From assembly GCF_900120005.1 (NCBI RefSeq), contig NZ_LT635451.1:539848-603847 (forward strand): DNA of 64,000 bases, in the 5' to 3' direction. A program made the position numbers and the translations under genes. Positions within the stretch are counted from its first letter, which is position 1; each line of letters starts with the position of its first letter. The stretch comes from Holdemania sp. Marseille-P2844. GTDB lineage: Bacteria > Bacillota_I > Bacilli_A > Erysipelotrichales > Erysipelotrichaceae. The notes under the pieces were generated by a model. It was not told the DNA's origin. It was given only the letters and a program-made list of their open reading frames with translations, and did not search any database. Below, piece after piece: positions 8,572 through 17,788 of this stretch.

Positions 8572-10242
8572 ATGCTTAAACATCTGTATGTCAAAAACTT
8601 CATTCTGATCGATGAGGCCGATTTGGATTTTGATGCGGGCTTCAGCGTGTTCACCGGAGAAACCGGCGCGGGCAAGTCGATTTTGATCGACGCGATCAGT
8701 TTGCTTTGCGGGCAGCGCGCCCAGGCGGGATTCGTTAAACAAGGCGAAAATAAGGCACTGATTGAAGGCGTCTTTGATTTCTCCACGAATCCGCGGGTGC
8801 TGGCATTATTGCAGGAAGCTGGCTTCGATGGGGATGAGGACGTCGTCATTAACCGGGAGATCAGCGCGGAAGGCAAAAGTCAGATGCGTCTGAATCACCG
8901 CGTGACCACGGCGAACTTCATTCGCGAGCTGCTGGGACATGAAATTGACATTCATTCCCAACATGATACGCAATATTTATTAAACCGCAATTCGTTTTTA
9001 AATCTTTTGGATCAATATCTGGATGACGAAGCGTTATTAGCCAGCGTCAGAACTCAGTTTAAAGCTTACCGACAACTGAATGATCAGCTTGAGGAAGCAC
9101 GCAGCCCGAAGGCTGAGCAGGACTTGGAATTCCTGCGGTTTCAGCTGAATGAAATTGAACAAGCGCAGCTGAAGCCGGGCGAGGATGAGGAGCTGGAAGC
9201 GATCGAACGGCGGATTGCGGCCCGCGAGAAAATCTATCAGCGGGTAGCGGAAAGTCTGGAAATTCTGGATGGTGAACAAAGCGCGGTTCCGCAGCTGTAC
9301 GAGGCGGCGCGGCTGACCGGCGGATTTCCGGAAGAAACGGAACTGGCAGAAATCAGCGAAGCGTTGAATGAGCACTATTATGGCCTGCAGGATTTGAAAG
9401 AACGGCTGCAGCGTTATTTTGAGTCGCTGGAATTCAGCGAGGAACAAATCAACGAAGTTCAGAGCCGATTGTTTGAAATCAATCGTTTAAAGCGAAAATA
9501 CGGCCGCAGTCTGGATGAAATTCTGGAAAAGGGAGAAAGTTTCCGGCAGCAGTTAAATCAACAGGAGCACCGTCAGGAATACTTGCAAGAGCTGCAGAAA
9601 CATGTGCAGACCGCCTACAAGCAATTTGAAGAAAGCGCGCTGAAACTGCGCCAGATCCGGCAGCAGAAAGCCCTGGCGCTGCAGAAGGAAGTTGAAATTC
9701 ATCTGCACGATTTAATGCTTCCGCATGCGCGGTTCATTTTGCAGCTGAAAGACGCCAAGCCGTCGGCGCATGGCCTGGACGAAGCGGACTTCATGATTTC
9801 CATGAACCCCGGCGAGCCGGTCCGCTCACTGACGCAGGTTGCCAGCGGCGGTGAATTAAGCCGTTTAATGTTGGGGCTGAAAACGATCTTTACCCGGCTG
9901 GAGGGGATTCAGACCGTCATCTTTGACGAGATTGATACCGGTGTCAGCGGCCAGGTCGCAACTGCGATCGGCTTGAAGATGAGTTTATTAGCTCGTGACG
10001 CGCAGGTCTTCTCAGTCACGCATCTGGCGCAGGTTGCGGCATGCGCGGATCAACATTACCATGTTACCAAGCGTCAGGGACAGGATTTCACGGAAACCCA
10101 AATCCAGTGTTTGAGCAAAGAGGAACGGATTGACCAGCTGGCCCTGATCTCGCAGGGCGAATTGTCCGATACGGCCCGGCAGGCAGCCCAGGAGTTATAT
10201 CAACGCAATCAAAAGAAAGTGAATGAAGCACGGTCAGTTTGA
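8572..10242 (+). CDS. recN: DNA repair protein RecN
   Basis: 556 residues, full length for this SMC-like ATPase, which gathers DNA ends during double-strand break repair. Walker A is FTGETGAGKSILIDAI near residue 30. The middle is a long antiparallel coiled coil. The C-terminal head has QVASGGELSRLMLGLK (signature) and VIFDEIDTGVSG (Walker B). The ribosome site GGAAGGAGG is strong. recN followed by spoIVB and spo0A is the Bacillus order. No LexA-type operator was recognised upstream, so it probably depends on the operon promoter. Confidence 0.96.
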   Translation: MLKHLYVKNFILIDEADLDFDAGFSVFTGETGAGKSILIDAISLLCGQRAQAGFVKQGENKALIEGVFDFSTNPRVLALLQEAGFDGDEDVVINREISAEGKSQMRLNHRVTTANFIRELLGHEIDIHSQHDTQYLLNRNSFLNLLDQYLDDEALLASVRTQFKAYRQLNDQLEEARSPKAEQDLEFLRFQLNEIEQAQLKPGEDEELEAIERRIAAREKIYQRVAESLEILDGEQSAVPQLYEAARLTGGFPEETELAEISEALNEHYYGLQDLKERLQRYFESLEFSEEQINEVQSRLFEINRLKRKYGRSLDEILEKGESFRQQLNQQEHRQEYLQELQKHVQTAYKQFEESALKLRQIRQQKALALQKEVEIHLHDLMLPHARFILQLKDAKPSAHGLDEADFMISMNPGEPVRSLTQVASGGELSRLMLGLKTIFTRLEGIQTVIFDEIDTGVSGQVATAIGLKMSLLARDAQVFSVTHLAQVAACADQHYHVTKRQGQDFTETQIQCLSKEERIDQLALISQGELSDTARQAAQELYQRNQKKVNEARSV

Positions 10243-10254
10243 TCGTGCTTTTAC
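10226..10254 (+). terminator. Terminator of the nusB-recN operon
   Basis: AAGCACG (10226-10232) pairs with CGTGCTT (10244-10250), followed by TTACTTTC. The stop codon of recN lies inside the loop, so the last codons form half of the hairpin. Confidence 0.7.
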
Positions 10255-10421
10255 TTTCTTCAAAGACTGGCAGGGGCATTCCGCGCTGGAAAAGACTGCG
10301 ATCCCTTGGACAGCCGCTATTTTCGTTGGAAATATTTTAAAGTTAAATAAATTCCTCGTCTTATTCCAACGGTTATATGCGACGTTTTCCCAGTTGAAAC
10401 AAAGCCTTGGTAAGATTTTCT

Positions 10422-10453
10422 GGATATAGTTGAAGCCTGGAAGCGCCATACTA
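10422..10453 (+). promoter_or_regulatory. Possible forespore-type promoter of spoIVB
   Basis: CATACTA (10447-10453) fits the sigma-F/G -10 pattern CATnnTA. GGATA at 10422-10426 is a weak -35 candidate, but the 20-base gap is longer than usual. Bacillus spoIVB is under sigma-G. Treat as a suggestion only. Confidence 0.25.
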
Positions 10454-10474
10454 TCAGTACTGCGAGGTGAGGCC

Positions 10475-11479
10475 ATGAAAAGAATTTTCGGTTTGACGGC
10501 CTTCCTATTGACGTTAACGCTTTTACCCGTTCAGGCCCAGGAGAAAACCGTCATTCTGGGCGGCGATACGATTGCGATCACAGTCAATTACGAAGGCGTT
10601 TATGTCAGCGGTATGTATGATTTCCAAGTCAATGGGGAAACGCTGTCGGCAGCGAAGGAAGGGACAGTGCAGGTAGGGGACCGGATTATTGAATCCAATG
10701 GCCGGACCGTGTCGACACTGGAGGAACTGTTTGCGAATCTGAAAACGTTGCAGAAAGAGCGGAATCAGGTTCCGGTGACCGTCATCCGCAATGGGCAGCG
10801 GGAAGCGGCTTCATTGTTTGTCTGTTATCTGGAAGCAGAAAAGGTATTCAAGACGGGATTGTATGTGAAGGATAAGATCAAGGGTGTCGGGACAATGACG
10901 TATTATGATCCGGCGACCAAAACCTTCGCTGCTCTGGGGCATGAAATCGCGGAGGAAGGGCAAAGCCGGCCTGCCGATGTCACAATGGGACAGATCTTTG
11001 AAGCGACCGTCGTTTCCGTCCGGCGCTCAACCTCCGGAAATCCTGGTGAGAAAATCTGTCAGTCGGAGAGTCTGGTTCCTATTGGTACGGTCAGGAAAAA
11101 CACGATCTATGGCTTGTACGGCAAAGTCCAGACACTGCCTTCCGCCGCGCAGAGCGTACCTGTCGCTTCGCGCGAAGAAGTTACCGTGGGCCCGGCGGAA
11201 ATTTATACCGTCGTGCAGGGAACGACGCCAAAGCGCTACGCAATCCAGATTACCGAGGTGCGCAAACAGAACGGTCAGGCCGTGAAAGGAATCCGCTTTC
11301 AAGTTACCGATTCCGCACTGCTCAACCAAACCGGCGGCATTATTCAGGGAATGAGCGGATCGCCAATTCTTCAAAATGGGAAACTTATCGGCGCGGTAAC
11401 GCATATGGTTACCAGCCAGCCCGACAGCGGTTATGGGATTTACATCGACTGGATGTTGGAGGAAGCCCGGCACGATTAA
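10475..11479 (+). CDS. spoIVB: SpoIVB family serine peptidase (S55)
   Basis: 334 residues from the ATG at 10475, which has GAGGTGAGG just upstream and opens a clear signal peptide ([21 protein letters not shown]). An upstream ATG at 10430 would spoil that signal. A PDZ domain spans about 70-130 ([19 protein letters not shown]). The S55 peptidase follows, with catalytic His in [10 protein letters not shown] and Ser in the hallmark GMSGSPI. In Bacillus, SpoIVB is secreted from the forespore and cleaves SpoIVFA to start sigma-K processing. It lies between recN and spo0A as in spore formers. Confidence 0.93.
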   Translation: MKRIFGLTAFLLTLTLLPVQAQEKTVILGGDTIAITVNYEGVYVSGMYDFQVNGETLSAAKEGTVQVGDRIIESNGRTVSTLEELFANLKTLQKERNQVPVTVIRNGQREAASLFVCYLEAEKVFKTGLYVKDKIKGVGTMTYYDPATKTFAALGHEIAEEGQSRPADVTMGQIFEATVVSVRRSTSGNPGEKICQSESLVPIGTVRKNTIYGLYGKVQTLPSAAQSVPVASREEVTVGPAEIYTVVQGTTPKRYAIQITEVRKQNGQAVKGIRFQVTDSALLNQTGGIIQGMSGSPILQNGKLIGAVTHMVTSQPDSGYGIYIDWMLEEARHD

Positions 11480-11494
11480 CAGACACAAACTAAG

Positions 11495-11524
11495 GAAATG
11501 CCTGAAATTCAGGCATTTCTTTTG
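11495..11524 (+). terminator. Terminator of spoIVB
   Basis: GAAATGCCTGA (11495-11505) pairs perfectly with TCAGGCATTTC (11509-11519) over a 3-base loop, followed by TTTTGG. Strong 11-bp stem. Confidence 0.85.
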
Positions 11525-11570
11525 GCTTGAGTTCAAAAACAGGCAAAAAAGCAGAAACTTTTCCATGGAC

Positions 11571-11614
11571 TTCGACCTGTTTCGACTTCTTTTTCAGTTC
11601 AAATTCCATAAAAT
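11571..11614 (+). promoter_or_regulatory. spo0A promoter with two 0A-box-like sites
   Basis: TTCGACC (11571-11577) and TTCGACT (11581-11587) each match the reverse 0A box TTCGACA at six of seven bases and are spaced 10 bp, one helical turn. TAAAAT at 11609-11614 is a fair sigma-A -10, and no good -35 exists where the boxes lie. Spo0A boxes in place of a -35 is the layout of Spo0A-activated sigma-A promoters in Bacillus, so positive autoregulation is inferred. Confidence 0.5.
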
Positions 11615-11642
11615 GGAAACATCGAACAGAGGAGTGAACAAG

Positions 11643-12476
11643 ATGAAACAGATCAGAATCCTGTTGTGTGAATCCAACAGCGAGATCAGAGAACAAATGG
11701 AACAGGAACTGCGGAAGAAAAACGATTGGCTGCTTTTACCCAGCTGCAAAGATGGTCAGGAGTGTCTGGAACGGATAAGGATGAGCCATCCTGACGTTCT
11801 TGTCCTTGACTGCATTATGCCTAAACTCGACGGGATGGAAGTCCTCAGCACATTGAGCCGGGAGGGGATCCGGATAGGAAAAATTTTATGTACATCCAGC
11901 TTTATCAACGACTTTATGGTGACGGAAATGCAGAAATATCAGGTCGATTATTTTCTGATGAAACCGGTGGATCCCAAGACGGTCAGCGAGAAAATCGCTC
12001 AGGTCTGCAGCTATCAGAAAGTCTCTGCTCCAACCCCATCCACTGCGCCGGCCAACGCCAATGAAAATCAGGATGATGAACGAATGATGCGCCTGCAGCT
12101 GGAACGGGAGATCACGGAGATCTTACATGAAATCGGTATTCCTGCCCATATCAAAGGATATATGTACCTGCGCACTGCGATTCTGGAAACTTACTTAAAC
12201 GTCGATTACCTCGGTCAGATCACCAAGGTGCTCTACCCGGAAATTGCCCGCCGCTATATGACGACCAGCTCCCGCGTGGAACGGGCAATCCGGCATGCAA
12301 TCGAAGTCGCCTGGAACCGCGGCAACATTGACGCGATTGACGAAATCTTTGCCTATACGATCAGTGCTTCCAAAGCCAAGCCGACCAATTCAGAGTTTAT
12401 TGCCATGATCGCCGATAAGCTGCGGCTGGAGCATCGGCTGAAGAACAATACCAGCAGCTACGCTAAAATTGGATAA
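11643..12476 (+). CDS. spo0A: Sporulation master regulator Spo0A
   Basis: 277 residues from the ATG at 11643 (AGAGGAGTG upstream); the open frame reaches back to 11433 but without a ribosome site. Receiver domain at 1-120: phosphorylated Asp is D56 in [13 protein letters not shown], the conserved Thr/Ser lies in LCTSS, and Lys in LMKPVD. The C-terminal DNA-binding domain is unmistakable ([48 protein letters not shown]). Odd: the acidic pair that binds Mg2+ (D10-D11 in Bacillus) reads E10-S11. It follows spoIVB as in spore formers. Confidence 0.96.
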   Translation: MKQIRILLCESNSEIREQMEQELRKKNDWLLLPSCKDGQECLERIRMSHPDVLVLDCIMPKLDGMEVLSTLSREGIRIGKILCTSSFINDFMVTEMQKYQVDYFLMKPVDPKTVSEKIAQVCSYQKVSAPTPSTAPANANENQDDERMMRLQLEREITEILHEIGIPAHIKGYMYLRTAILETYLNVDYLGQITKVLYPEIARRYMTTSSRVERAIRHAIEVAWNRGNIDAIDEIFAYTISASKAKPTNSEFIAMIADKLRLEHRLKNNTSSYAKIG

Positions 12477-12491
12477 CATGATCATCTTTGC

Positions 12492-12517
12492 ACGGAGGAG
12501 AAATCTTCCGTTTTTTC
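12492..12517 (+). terminator. Terminator of spo0A
   Basis: ACGGAGGA (12492-12499) pairs with TCTTCCGT (12504-12511) with one wobble, followed by a run of T residues. Confidence 0.75.
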
Positions 12518-12548
12518 TGGTCTGAAAGATGAAAGTTGTTCAAGTCCG

Positions 12549-12557
12549 TGCTATAAT
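12549..12557 (+). promoter_or_regulatory. Extended -10 promoter of dinB
   Basis: TGC-TATAAT at 12549-12557 is a perfect extended -10, with no good -35. A start near 12564 would leave a 5' leader of about 138 bases before the GTG start at 12702. The leader has a short repeat (AGCAAAGC/TCTGCTT) but matches no riboswitch class I recognise. Confidence 0.5.
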
Positions 12558-12701
12558 AAATCACGATAGGTTAAAAGCAAAGCTGGGCCATCTGCTTGAA
12601 TCCTGCGGTGAACCGGAATATTTGACTTGAAACAGGATTGGTTTCTGAAGAAGCAATCAACAAATCTGTTCAATATAAAAGAAAGAAAGGGGGAACGCCG
12701 C

Positions 12702-13895
12702 GTGGGCCGGGTTATTTATCATATTGATTTAAATGCTTTTTTTGCCAGCGCGGAAATTCTCCTTGACCCCCCGCTGGAAGGAAAACCGGTCGTCGTCAGC
12801 GGTCTGACCAAGCGCAGCGTCGTGTCCACCGCCTCCTATGAAGCCCGGCAGTTCGGCGTTCACTCGGCGATGCCGATCAACGAAGCCTTGAAATTATGCC
12901 CGCAGTTAGTCGTCGTGAAAGGACATCACGGCTATTATGAACAGCTTTCCGAACAGTTCATCTCCTATGTAAAGAAATACACTGACCTTGTTGAACAGGC
13001 CAGTATTGACGAATGCTATGCCGATATGAGTCAGGCAATTCATCGTTTCCCGCGGCCGTTGGATTTAGCGTGGCAGCTGCAGCAGGAATTGCTGAGCGAC
13101 CTGCATTTAAAATGCTCCATCGGCGTCGCCCCGAATAAATTTCTGGCCAAAATGGCCAGCGACATGAAAAAACCGATGGGGATCACCGTCCTGCGGAAAC
13201 AGGAGGTTCCGGTGAAGCTGTGGCCGCTGCCGATTGAAGACATGCGCGGAATTGGCAAGAAAACCGCGCCGCAGATGAAAGCATTAGGCATTAAGACAAT
13301 CGGCGATCTGGCTGCGGCCGATCCAGAACAGCTGCGGCCGCTGCTGGGAAAAAATACGATGACCTACATTCAGCGGGCAAATGGCGAGGATGACCGCGAA
13401 ATCATCAGCGATGCCGAAATCAAATCCATGAGTCAGTCAACAACGCTGAATTATGATTTCTCTACTGAAGAAGAAGTGCGGACACTGTTTCGCAAGCTGG
13501 CGAATAAGCTCAGCGAACGCATGATCGAAGAAGATAAAATGGGGACGATCGTTTCCATTTCCATCCGCTATTTCGACTTTAACACCAACGTCCGTTCACG
13601 AAAGCTGGATCATCCGGTGTACCGCAGCGAAGACTTGTTTGAGCTGGCGATGGAACTGTTCGATGAAAACTATGAAGATCAGCCAATGCGCCATTTAGGC
13701 ATTGGCGTCGGTTCGCTCAGCAGCATCCATGATCAGAAAATTCAGATGAATCTGTTTGAAGCGCCGCCCGTCGATCCGGCCTGCGCAACGCTCGATCTCA
13801 TCAGTCAGCTGAATCAACAGCTTACTTCCGGCGGCAAGCTGACGACCGCCGCGGCGCTGATCAAAAAACCGGTTGATACCCAACACAAGAAATAA
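12702..13895 (+). CDS. dinB: DNA polymerase IV (Y family)
   Basis: 397 residues from the GTG at 12702, which has AAAGGGGGAA nine bases before it; the frame is open further upstream but lacks such a site and family similarity. It performs error-prone lesion bypass. Motifs: YHIDLNAFFASAE at the N-terminus with the metal-binding Asp and the steric-gate Phe; SIDECYADMS with the catalytic Asp-Glu pair; helix-hairpin-helix DMRGIGKKTAPQMKALGI; little-finger domain at about 240-350. The C-terminal QMNLFEAP resembles a beta-clamp binding motif. It is separated from spo0A by a terminator and has its own promoter. Confidence 0.95.
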   Translation: MGRVIYHIDLNAFFASAEILLDPPLEGKPVVVSGLTKRSVVSTASYEARQFGVHSAMPINEALKLCPQLVVVKGHHGYYEQLSEQFISYVKKYTDLVEQASIDECYADMSQAIHRFPRPLDLAWQLQQELLSDLHLKCSIGVAPNKFLAKMASDMKKPMGITVLRKQEVPVKLWPLPIEDMRGIGKKTAPQMKALGIKTIGDLAAADPEQLRPLLGKNTMTYIQRANGEDDREIISDAEIKSMSQSTTLNYDFSTEEEVRTLFRKLANKLSERMIEEDKMGTIVSISIRYFDFNTNVRSRKLDHPVYRSEDLFELAMELFDENYEDQPMRHLGIGVGSLSSIHDQKIQMNLFEAPPVDPACATLDLISQLNQQLTSGGKLTTAAALIKKPVDTQHKK

Positions 13896-13940
13896 GTCTA
13901 ATCTGTCCTGGCTGTCATACATTGATACCAGGAGGGAAAC

Positions 13941-14561
13941 ATGAAAACAATACAACCCCAGTTGAAGAATTTTTCCAATAAGCATAAAAACTCCATCAAC
14001 TTCTTATTAATTCTGTTAATTTTCGGCATGATTACCGGTGTCCTGCTTTCCCGCTGGATCAGCAGCGCCGACGTTGAGCGTTTGTCCTCTTACTTGTTGA
14101 CGACGGTGATCACCAGCGTAGAACCGCAGTCGTTTTTTACAAGTCAGTTTGTCACCAACATTTTATTCATGCTTGCGATCTTTTTTCTCGGCTTCTCCTT
14201 GGCCGGGATTCCGCTGATCGGGTTTATCGTCTTTACCAAGGGCGTCCAGATTGGATTTTCCTGCGTTTTATACGTTCTGACCTATCAGTTGAAAGGGGTC
14301 CTGGGGATCCTGTTAACGCTGATTCCGCAGATTCTGTTCGATTTGATCGCCTTGTTTCTCGTCTCGGTGATCAGCACGGAAATCTCCTATGCCTTGATTC
14401 AGCGTTGTCTGGGCTACAGCCGCAGTGATTTTTCGTTGATCCAGCTGATCAACGGCCGCTTAAACGTTTTGATCGTTTCCTTGCTGCTGATCTTCTTTTC
14501 CGCCTGGATTAAATCGACGCTGGTCATCCGCTTGATGGAAATTTTCGCCATGATGGAATAA
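13941..14561 (+). CDS. spoIIM: Stage II sporulation protein M
   Basis: 206 residues with about five hydrophobic segments (near 20-40, 68-95, 100-120, 125-145, 172-195), as in SpoIIM/DUF95 proteins. In Bacillus, SpoIIM forms the DMP complex with SpoIID and SpoIIP, which thins septal peptidoglycan and drives engulfment. CCAGGAGGG precedes the start. It is followed by xerD and deoB, reproducing the Bacillus spoIIM-ripX-drm order. SpoIIM-like proteins also occur in non-sporulating lineages, but spo0A and spoIVB nearby favour the sporulation role. Confidence 0.9.
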   Translation: MKTIQPQLKNFSNKHKNSINFLLILLIFGMITGVLLSRWISSADVERLSSYLLTTVITSVEPQSFFTSQFVTNILFMLAIFFLGFSLAGIPLIGFIVFTKGVQIGFSCVLYVLTYQLKGVLGILLTLIPQILFDLIALFLVSVISTEISYALIQRCLGYSRSDFSLIQLINGRLNVLIVSLLLIFFSAWIKSTLVIRLMEIFAMME

Positions 14562-14595
14562 CTCTGGTATAATAAAGCTGGAAAGCAGGGAGAAT

Positions 14596-15510
14596 ATGAC
14601 GCTAGAGGAAGCCTTCCGGCAATATCTGATTTACATCTCAATTCAGTTTCCAAAATCAGAAAAAACGATTGCCGGCTATCGCAATGATCTCAGCCGGTAT
14701 TTTCAGTTTCTTGCGCAGAAAGAAATCGATCGGATCGATCAGATTGATTCGGCGATGCTGGAGGAATATGTGCGGGTTCTGGCGCGGGATCACGCCGCCG
14801 CTTCTGTTAATCACGCAATCACCGCAATCCGTGGATTCCATCAGTTTTTAGCCTTTCGCTTTGACGAACTGGACCCAGCGGAATATCTGGAGCAGCTGCA
14901 GCGGACGCAGTCCTTGCCGGTCTACTGCACGCGGGATGAAATTGAGAAGATCATGGCACAGTTCGGACATAGCCCGGAGGATATCCGCTGGCACGCGATT
15001 GCCGAGCTTCTCTATGGATGCGGGCTGCGCGTCATCGAATGCGCGGCGCTGACAATGAATCAGGTGGATCTGGAATTGGGGATGCTGCGGATCTGGGGCA
15101 AAGGGAATAAGGAGCGGTTAGTGCCGATGCCAAAGCAGACGATAAAAATTGTACGCGAATATGTCGACACCGTCCGGCCGTTATATCAGAAAAAACCGAC
15201 GTCCTGGCTGTTTATTACACGACTGGGCAAGAAAACGACTACTGCTTCCATCGAAAGTATGATAAAATCAGTGTGTATCCAGGCTGGGATTCAGAAGCCG
15301 ATCACGCCGCATAAGCTCCGCCACACCTATGCCACGCACATGCTGGAAGGGGGTGCGGATCTGCGCAGCGTTCAGGAATTATTAGGTCATTCCGATATCA
15401 CGACGACGCAGATCTATACGCACATCGACCGCAACCGGCTGCGGACGGCTTATGATGAAGGGCTCGGAAAATTGATGGATCAAGAAGGAGAAAATGACGA
15501 TGAAATATAA
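14596..15510 (+). CDS. xerD: Tyrosine recombinase XerD
   Basis: 304 residues, normal for XerC/XerD. It resolves chromosome dimers at dif. The N-terminal SAM-like DNA-binding domain is followed by the catalytic domain. The catalytic residues are Arg in [12 protein letters not shown], Lys in [12 protein letters not shown], His/Arg in [14 protein letters not shown], His in [11 protein letters not shown] and the Tyr nucleophile in IYTHI. Position between spoIIM and deoB supports the XerD rather than XerC assignment. It is preceded by the ribosome site AGGGAG and ends overlapping deoB. Confidence 0.9.
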   Translation: MTLEEAFRQYLIYISIQFPKSEKTIAGYRNDLSRYFQFLAQKEIDRIDQIDSAMLEEYVRVLARDHAAASVNHAITAIRGFHQFLAFRFDELDPAEYLEQLQRTQSLPVYCTRDEIEKIMAQFGHSPEDIRWHAIAELLYGCGLRVIECAALTMNQVDLELGMLRIWGKGNKERLVPMPKQTIKIVREYVDTVRPLYQKKPTSWLFITRLGKKTTTASIESMIKSVCIQAGIQKPITPHKLRHTYATHMLEGGADLRSVQELLGHSDITTTQIYTHIDRNRLRTAYDEGLGKLMDQEGENDDEI

Positions 15511-16681
15511 ACGGATATTTACAATTGTAATGGATTCTGTCGGCTGCGGTGAAATGCCGGATGCCGAACATTATGGGGACCACGGTGCAGATACGATCGG
15601 TCATATCGCAAAAACGGTCGGCGGCTTGGCAATGCCGGCAATGGAAAAGCTGGGCTATGGCAACCTGCATTCAATCCTGGGCGTAGAACCGCAACGTGAT
15701 CCGCAGGGGTATTACACAAAAATGTTGGAAGCTTCGGTCGGCAAGGACACTATGACCGGCCATTGGGAAATGATGGGCTTATACATTGATAAACCATTTC
15801 AGACGTTTACGGACACCGGATTTCCGCAGGAATTGATCGACGAGTTGGAAAAACGCACGGGCTATAAGATTGTCGGCAACAAATCAGCCAGCGGGACGGA
15901 GATTCTGGATGAACTGGGTGAGCATCACATGAAGACCAAGGATATGATCGTCTATACATCGGCGGATTCCGTGCTGCAAATCGCGGCCCATGAAGAAGTC
16001 TTCGGCTTAGAAGAACTGTATCGCTGCTGCGAGATTGCGCGTGAGCTGACGATGAAGGATGAATGGAAGGTGGGACGCGTCATCGCCCGGCCGTTTGTCG
16101 GTGAAGGCAAGGGCCATTTCACTCGTACCAGCAATCGTCATGACCTGGCATTGAAGCCGTTTGGCCGCACCGTGTTGAACGAGCTGAAGGATAAGGGTTA
16201 TGATGTGATCAGCGTTGGCAAGATTAAAGATATCTTTGACGGCGAAGGGATTACGGAAGCGTATAAGTCGACAAGCAGTCATCACGGTATGGAGCAGACG
16301 ATTGAACTGACGCAGAAGGATTTCACCGGCCTGTGCTTTGTGAATCTGGTTGATTTTGACGCAAAGTGGGGACATCGCCGCAACCCGCAGGGTTATGCGC
16401 AGGAATTGGAGGATTATGATCAGCTGTTAACCACGTTCCTGGGACAACTGCGGGAAGAGGATCTGGTGATCATTACCGCCGATCACGGCAACGATCCTTG
16501 TCATACGGGAACAGATCATACGCGTGAAATGGTGCCTTTGATTCTGTACTCGCCATCGCATCAAGGTTCCGGTTTGTTGCCGCTGGCGAATACGTTTGCC
16601 AATCTGGGCGCAACGGTGGCCGAGAATTTTGAGGTGTCGATGCCGGAATATGGCGAATCGTATTTATCATATTTGAAATAA
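15500..16681 (+). CDS. deoB: Phosphopentomutase
   Basis: 393 residues from the ATG at 15500. AAGGAG sits at a good distance from this codon; another ATG at 15494 is only about three bases from it. DeoB interconverts ribose or deoxyribose 1- and 5-phosphates in nucleoside salvage. Alkaline-phosphatase-superfamily metal residues are visible: [16 protein letters not shown] at the start, [11 protein letters not shown] (phosphorylated Thr), [12 protein letters not shown] and ITADHGNDP...TDHTRE. It overlaps the end of xerD. No punA follows, unlike Bacillus. Confidence 0.95.
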   Translation: MKYKRIFTIVMDSVGCGEMPDAEHYGDHGADTIGHIAKTVGGLAMPAMEKLGYGNLHSILGVEPQRDPQGYYTKMLEASVGKDTMTGHWEMMGLYIDKPFQTFTDTGFPQELIDELEKRTGYKIVGNKSASGTEILDELGEHHMKTKDMIVYTSADSVLQIAAHEEVFGLEELYRCCEIARELTMKDEWKVGRVIARPFVGEGKGHFTRTSNRHDLALKPFGRTVLNELKDKGYDVISVGKIKDIFDGEGITEAYKSTSSHHGMEQTIELTQKDFTGLCFVNLVDFDAKWGHRRNPQGYAQELEDYDQLLTTFLGQLREEDLVIITADHGNDPCHTGTDHTREMVPLILYSPSHQGSGLLPLANTFANLGATVAENFEVSMPEYGESYLSYLK

Positions 16682-16689
16682 AACCAGTG

Positions 16690-16728
16690 ACGCCGCAGAC
16701 GGGAGTGTTCTCTCTGCGGCGTTTATTT
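16690..16728 (+). terminator. Terminator of deoB
   Basis: ACGCCGCAGA (16690-16699) pairs with TCTGCGGCGT (16713-16722), a perfect 10-bp GC-rich stem, followed by TTATTTTC. Confidence 0.85.
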
Positions 16729-16794
16729 TCGATATCACAACGATTGAATTGCTTATTCCAAATATAAAAATTGGATAAGATACATTATGCGAAG

Positions 16795-17259
16795 CTATGT
16801 AGATGAATCATATTTCCCAGATTTACTCATACGTTTCTGCTTCCAGCGGATAAATGAATAACAGATGATCCCGTTTACGAGTAAACCAAAGATCGCGATA
16901 ATCCATTCAGAGATGGAAAAATAATAAACGAAAAGAATCTGAAATGCTTTGAATATCAGGACCTCAATATTTATGATTCTTGCATATTCGACTAAGCAGC
17001 TGACTCGCTGCTTCTTATTTAAATCATTCATCTGGGGATTAAGAATTAACAAAAGACAGACGAGGACGTCTGTTAACCCATAAAAAGCAGAAAACAATAA
17101 AATTATGAAAACGTCCCATTGATGGAAACAATTTAAATGATTGATCAGTAAGTTGCTTATTCCCGACACAATCAAAACAAGTAGCAATCCAATAAGAAAT
17201 GAAACCCGGAAATAAAAATCACAGTGAATCCATGTAAAAATACTCTTTAAGTAATCCAT
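16795..17259 (-). CDS. Hypothetical four-helix membrane protein
   Basis: 154 residues, not recognised. Four hydrophobic segments are visible (about 17-40, 48-72, 102-115, 117-135), with a basic C-terminus (RWKQKRMSKSGK). The coding sequence is clearly more AT-rich than its neighbours and uses many ATA/AAA/TTA codons, which suggests recent acquisition. AAAGG precedes the ATG and a good promoter lies upstream. It is monocistronic. It is real by promoter and ribosome site, but I infer no function. Confidence 0.7.
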   Translation of the reverse strand: MDYLKSIFTWIHCDFYFRVSFLIGLLLVLIVSGISNLLINHLNCFHQWDVFIILLFSAFYGLTDVLVCLLLILNPQMNDLNKKQRVSCLVEYARIINIEVLIFKAFQILFVYYFSISEWIIAIFGLLVNGIICYSFIRWKQKRMSKSGKYDSST

Positions 17260-17313
17260 ATTCTATACCTTTGTTAAAGTGAAGATGACTCCCCTTCATC
17301 CTTGCTAGTTACA

Positions 17314-17342
17314 ATTATAACAAGCCGACATAGGAAACCCAA
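17314..17342 (-). promoter_or_regulatory. Promoter of the 16795-17259 gene
   Basis: On the minus strand TTGGGT (17337-17342), a 17-base spacer and a perfect TATAAT (17314-17319). Confidence 0.6.
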
Positions 17343-17369
17343 GCATTATTCCATTCTTAACTGTAATCT

Positions 17370-17395
17370 AAAAAGTCCGTTTATCCGGACTTTTT
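17370..17395. terminator. Bidirectional terminator
   Basis: AAAAAGTCCG (17370-17379) pairs with CGGACTTTTT (17386-17395), with A and T tracts usable on both strands. It ends the minus-strand gene finishing at 17421. Confidence 0.8.
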
Positions 17396-17420
17396 CTTAT
17401 ACTGCTTACCACGTTAGATT

Positions 17421-17669
17421 TCAGGCCGTTAAAACATGCAGGCAGGCGATTAGTTTCTGCCACAGCCCTGCCCTCTTGGATACTTCCACAACAACTGTAT
17501 CCGGATTGGAACGTCTTTCCTTTACCGCTTCCTGCAGCTTATGCAGCGGTAGCTTTTCCATCCGTTCTTCCATCTTCTTGAACTTTCGGTACTGCTTGTA
17601 ATAATTACAGGCGTAGAGCCCGGCTCCTGCCACAGCGACAACGCCAACAACTTTCAACGCTTTTTTCAT
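17421..17669 (-). CDS. Small single-pass membrane protein
   Basis: 82 residues from the ATG at 17669, which has GGAAAGG upstream; a longer frame from 17768 would run across the promoter. One N-terminal membrane helix (KVVGVVAVAGAGLYACNYY) is followed by a highly charged stretch (KQYRKFKKMEERMEKLP) and a hydrophobic C-terminus. Not recognised. The layout resembles small YtxH-like membrane anchors. Own promoter and terminator, so monocistronic. Confidence 0.65.
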   Translation of the reverse strand: MKKALKVVGVVAVAGAGLYACNYYKQYRKFKKMEERMEKLPLHKLQEAVKERRSNPDTVVVEVSKRAGLWQKLIACLHVLTA

Positions 17670-17715
17670 GATCTTTCCTTTCCGGACGACGGTCCTGATT
17701 CTGTTTTCTGATTCT

Positions 17716-17744
17716 ATTATACCCTTGTCCCGCCGATCCGACAA
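17716..17744 (-). promoter_or_regulatory. Promoter of the 17421-17669 gene
   Basis: TTGTCG (17739-17744), a 17-base spacer and perfect TATAAT (17716-17721) on the minus strand. Confidence 0.7.
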
Positions 17745-17788
17745 TCGTCGTTTTTTGGTCAGATTCATAAATCTGTCGTAAAGCGAAC

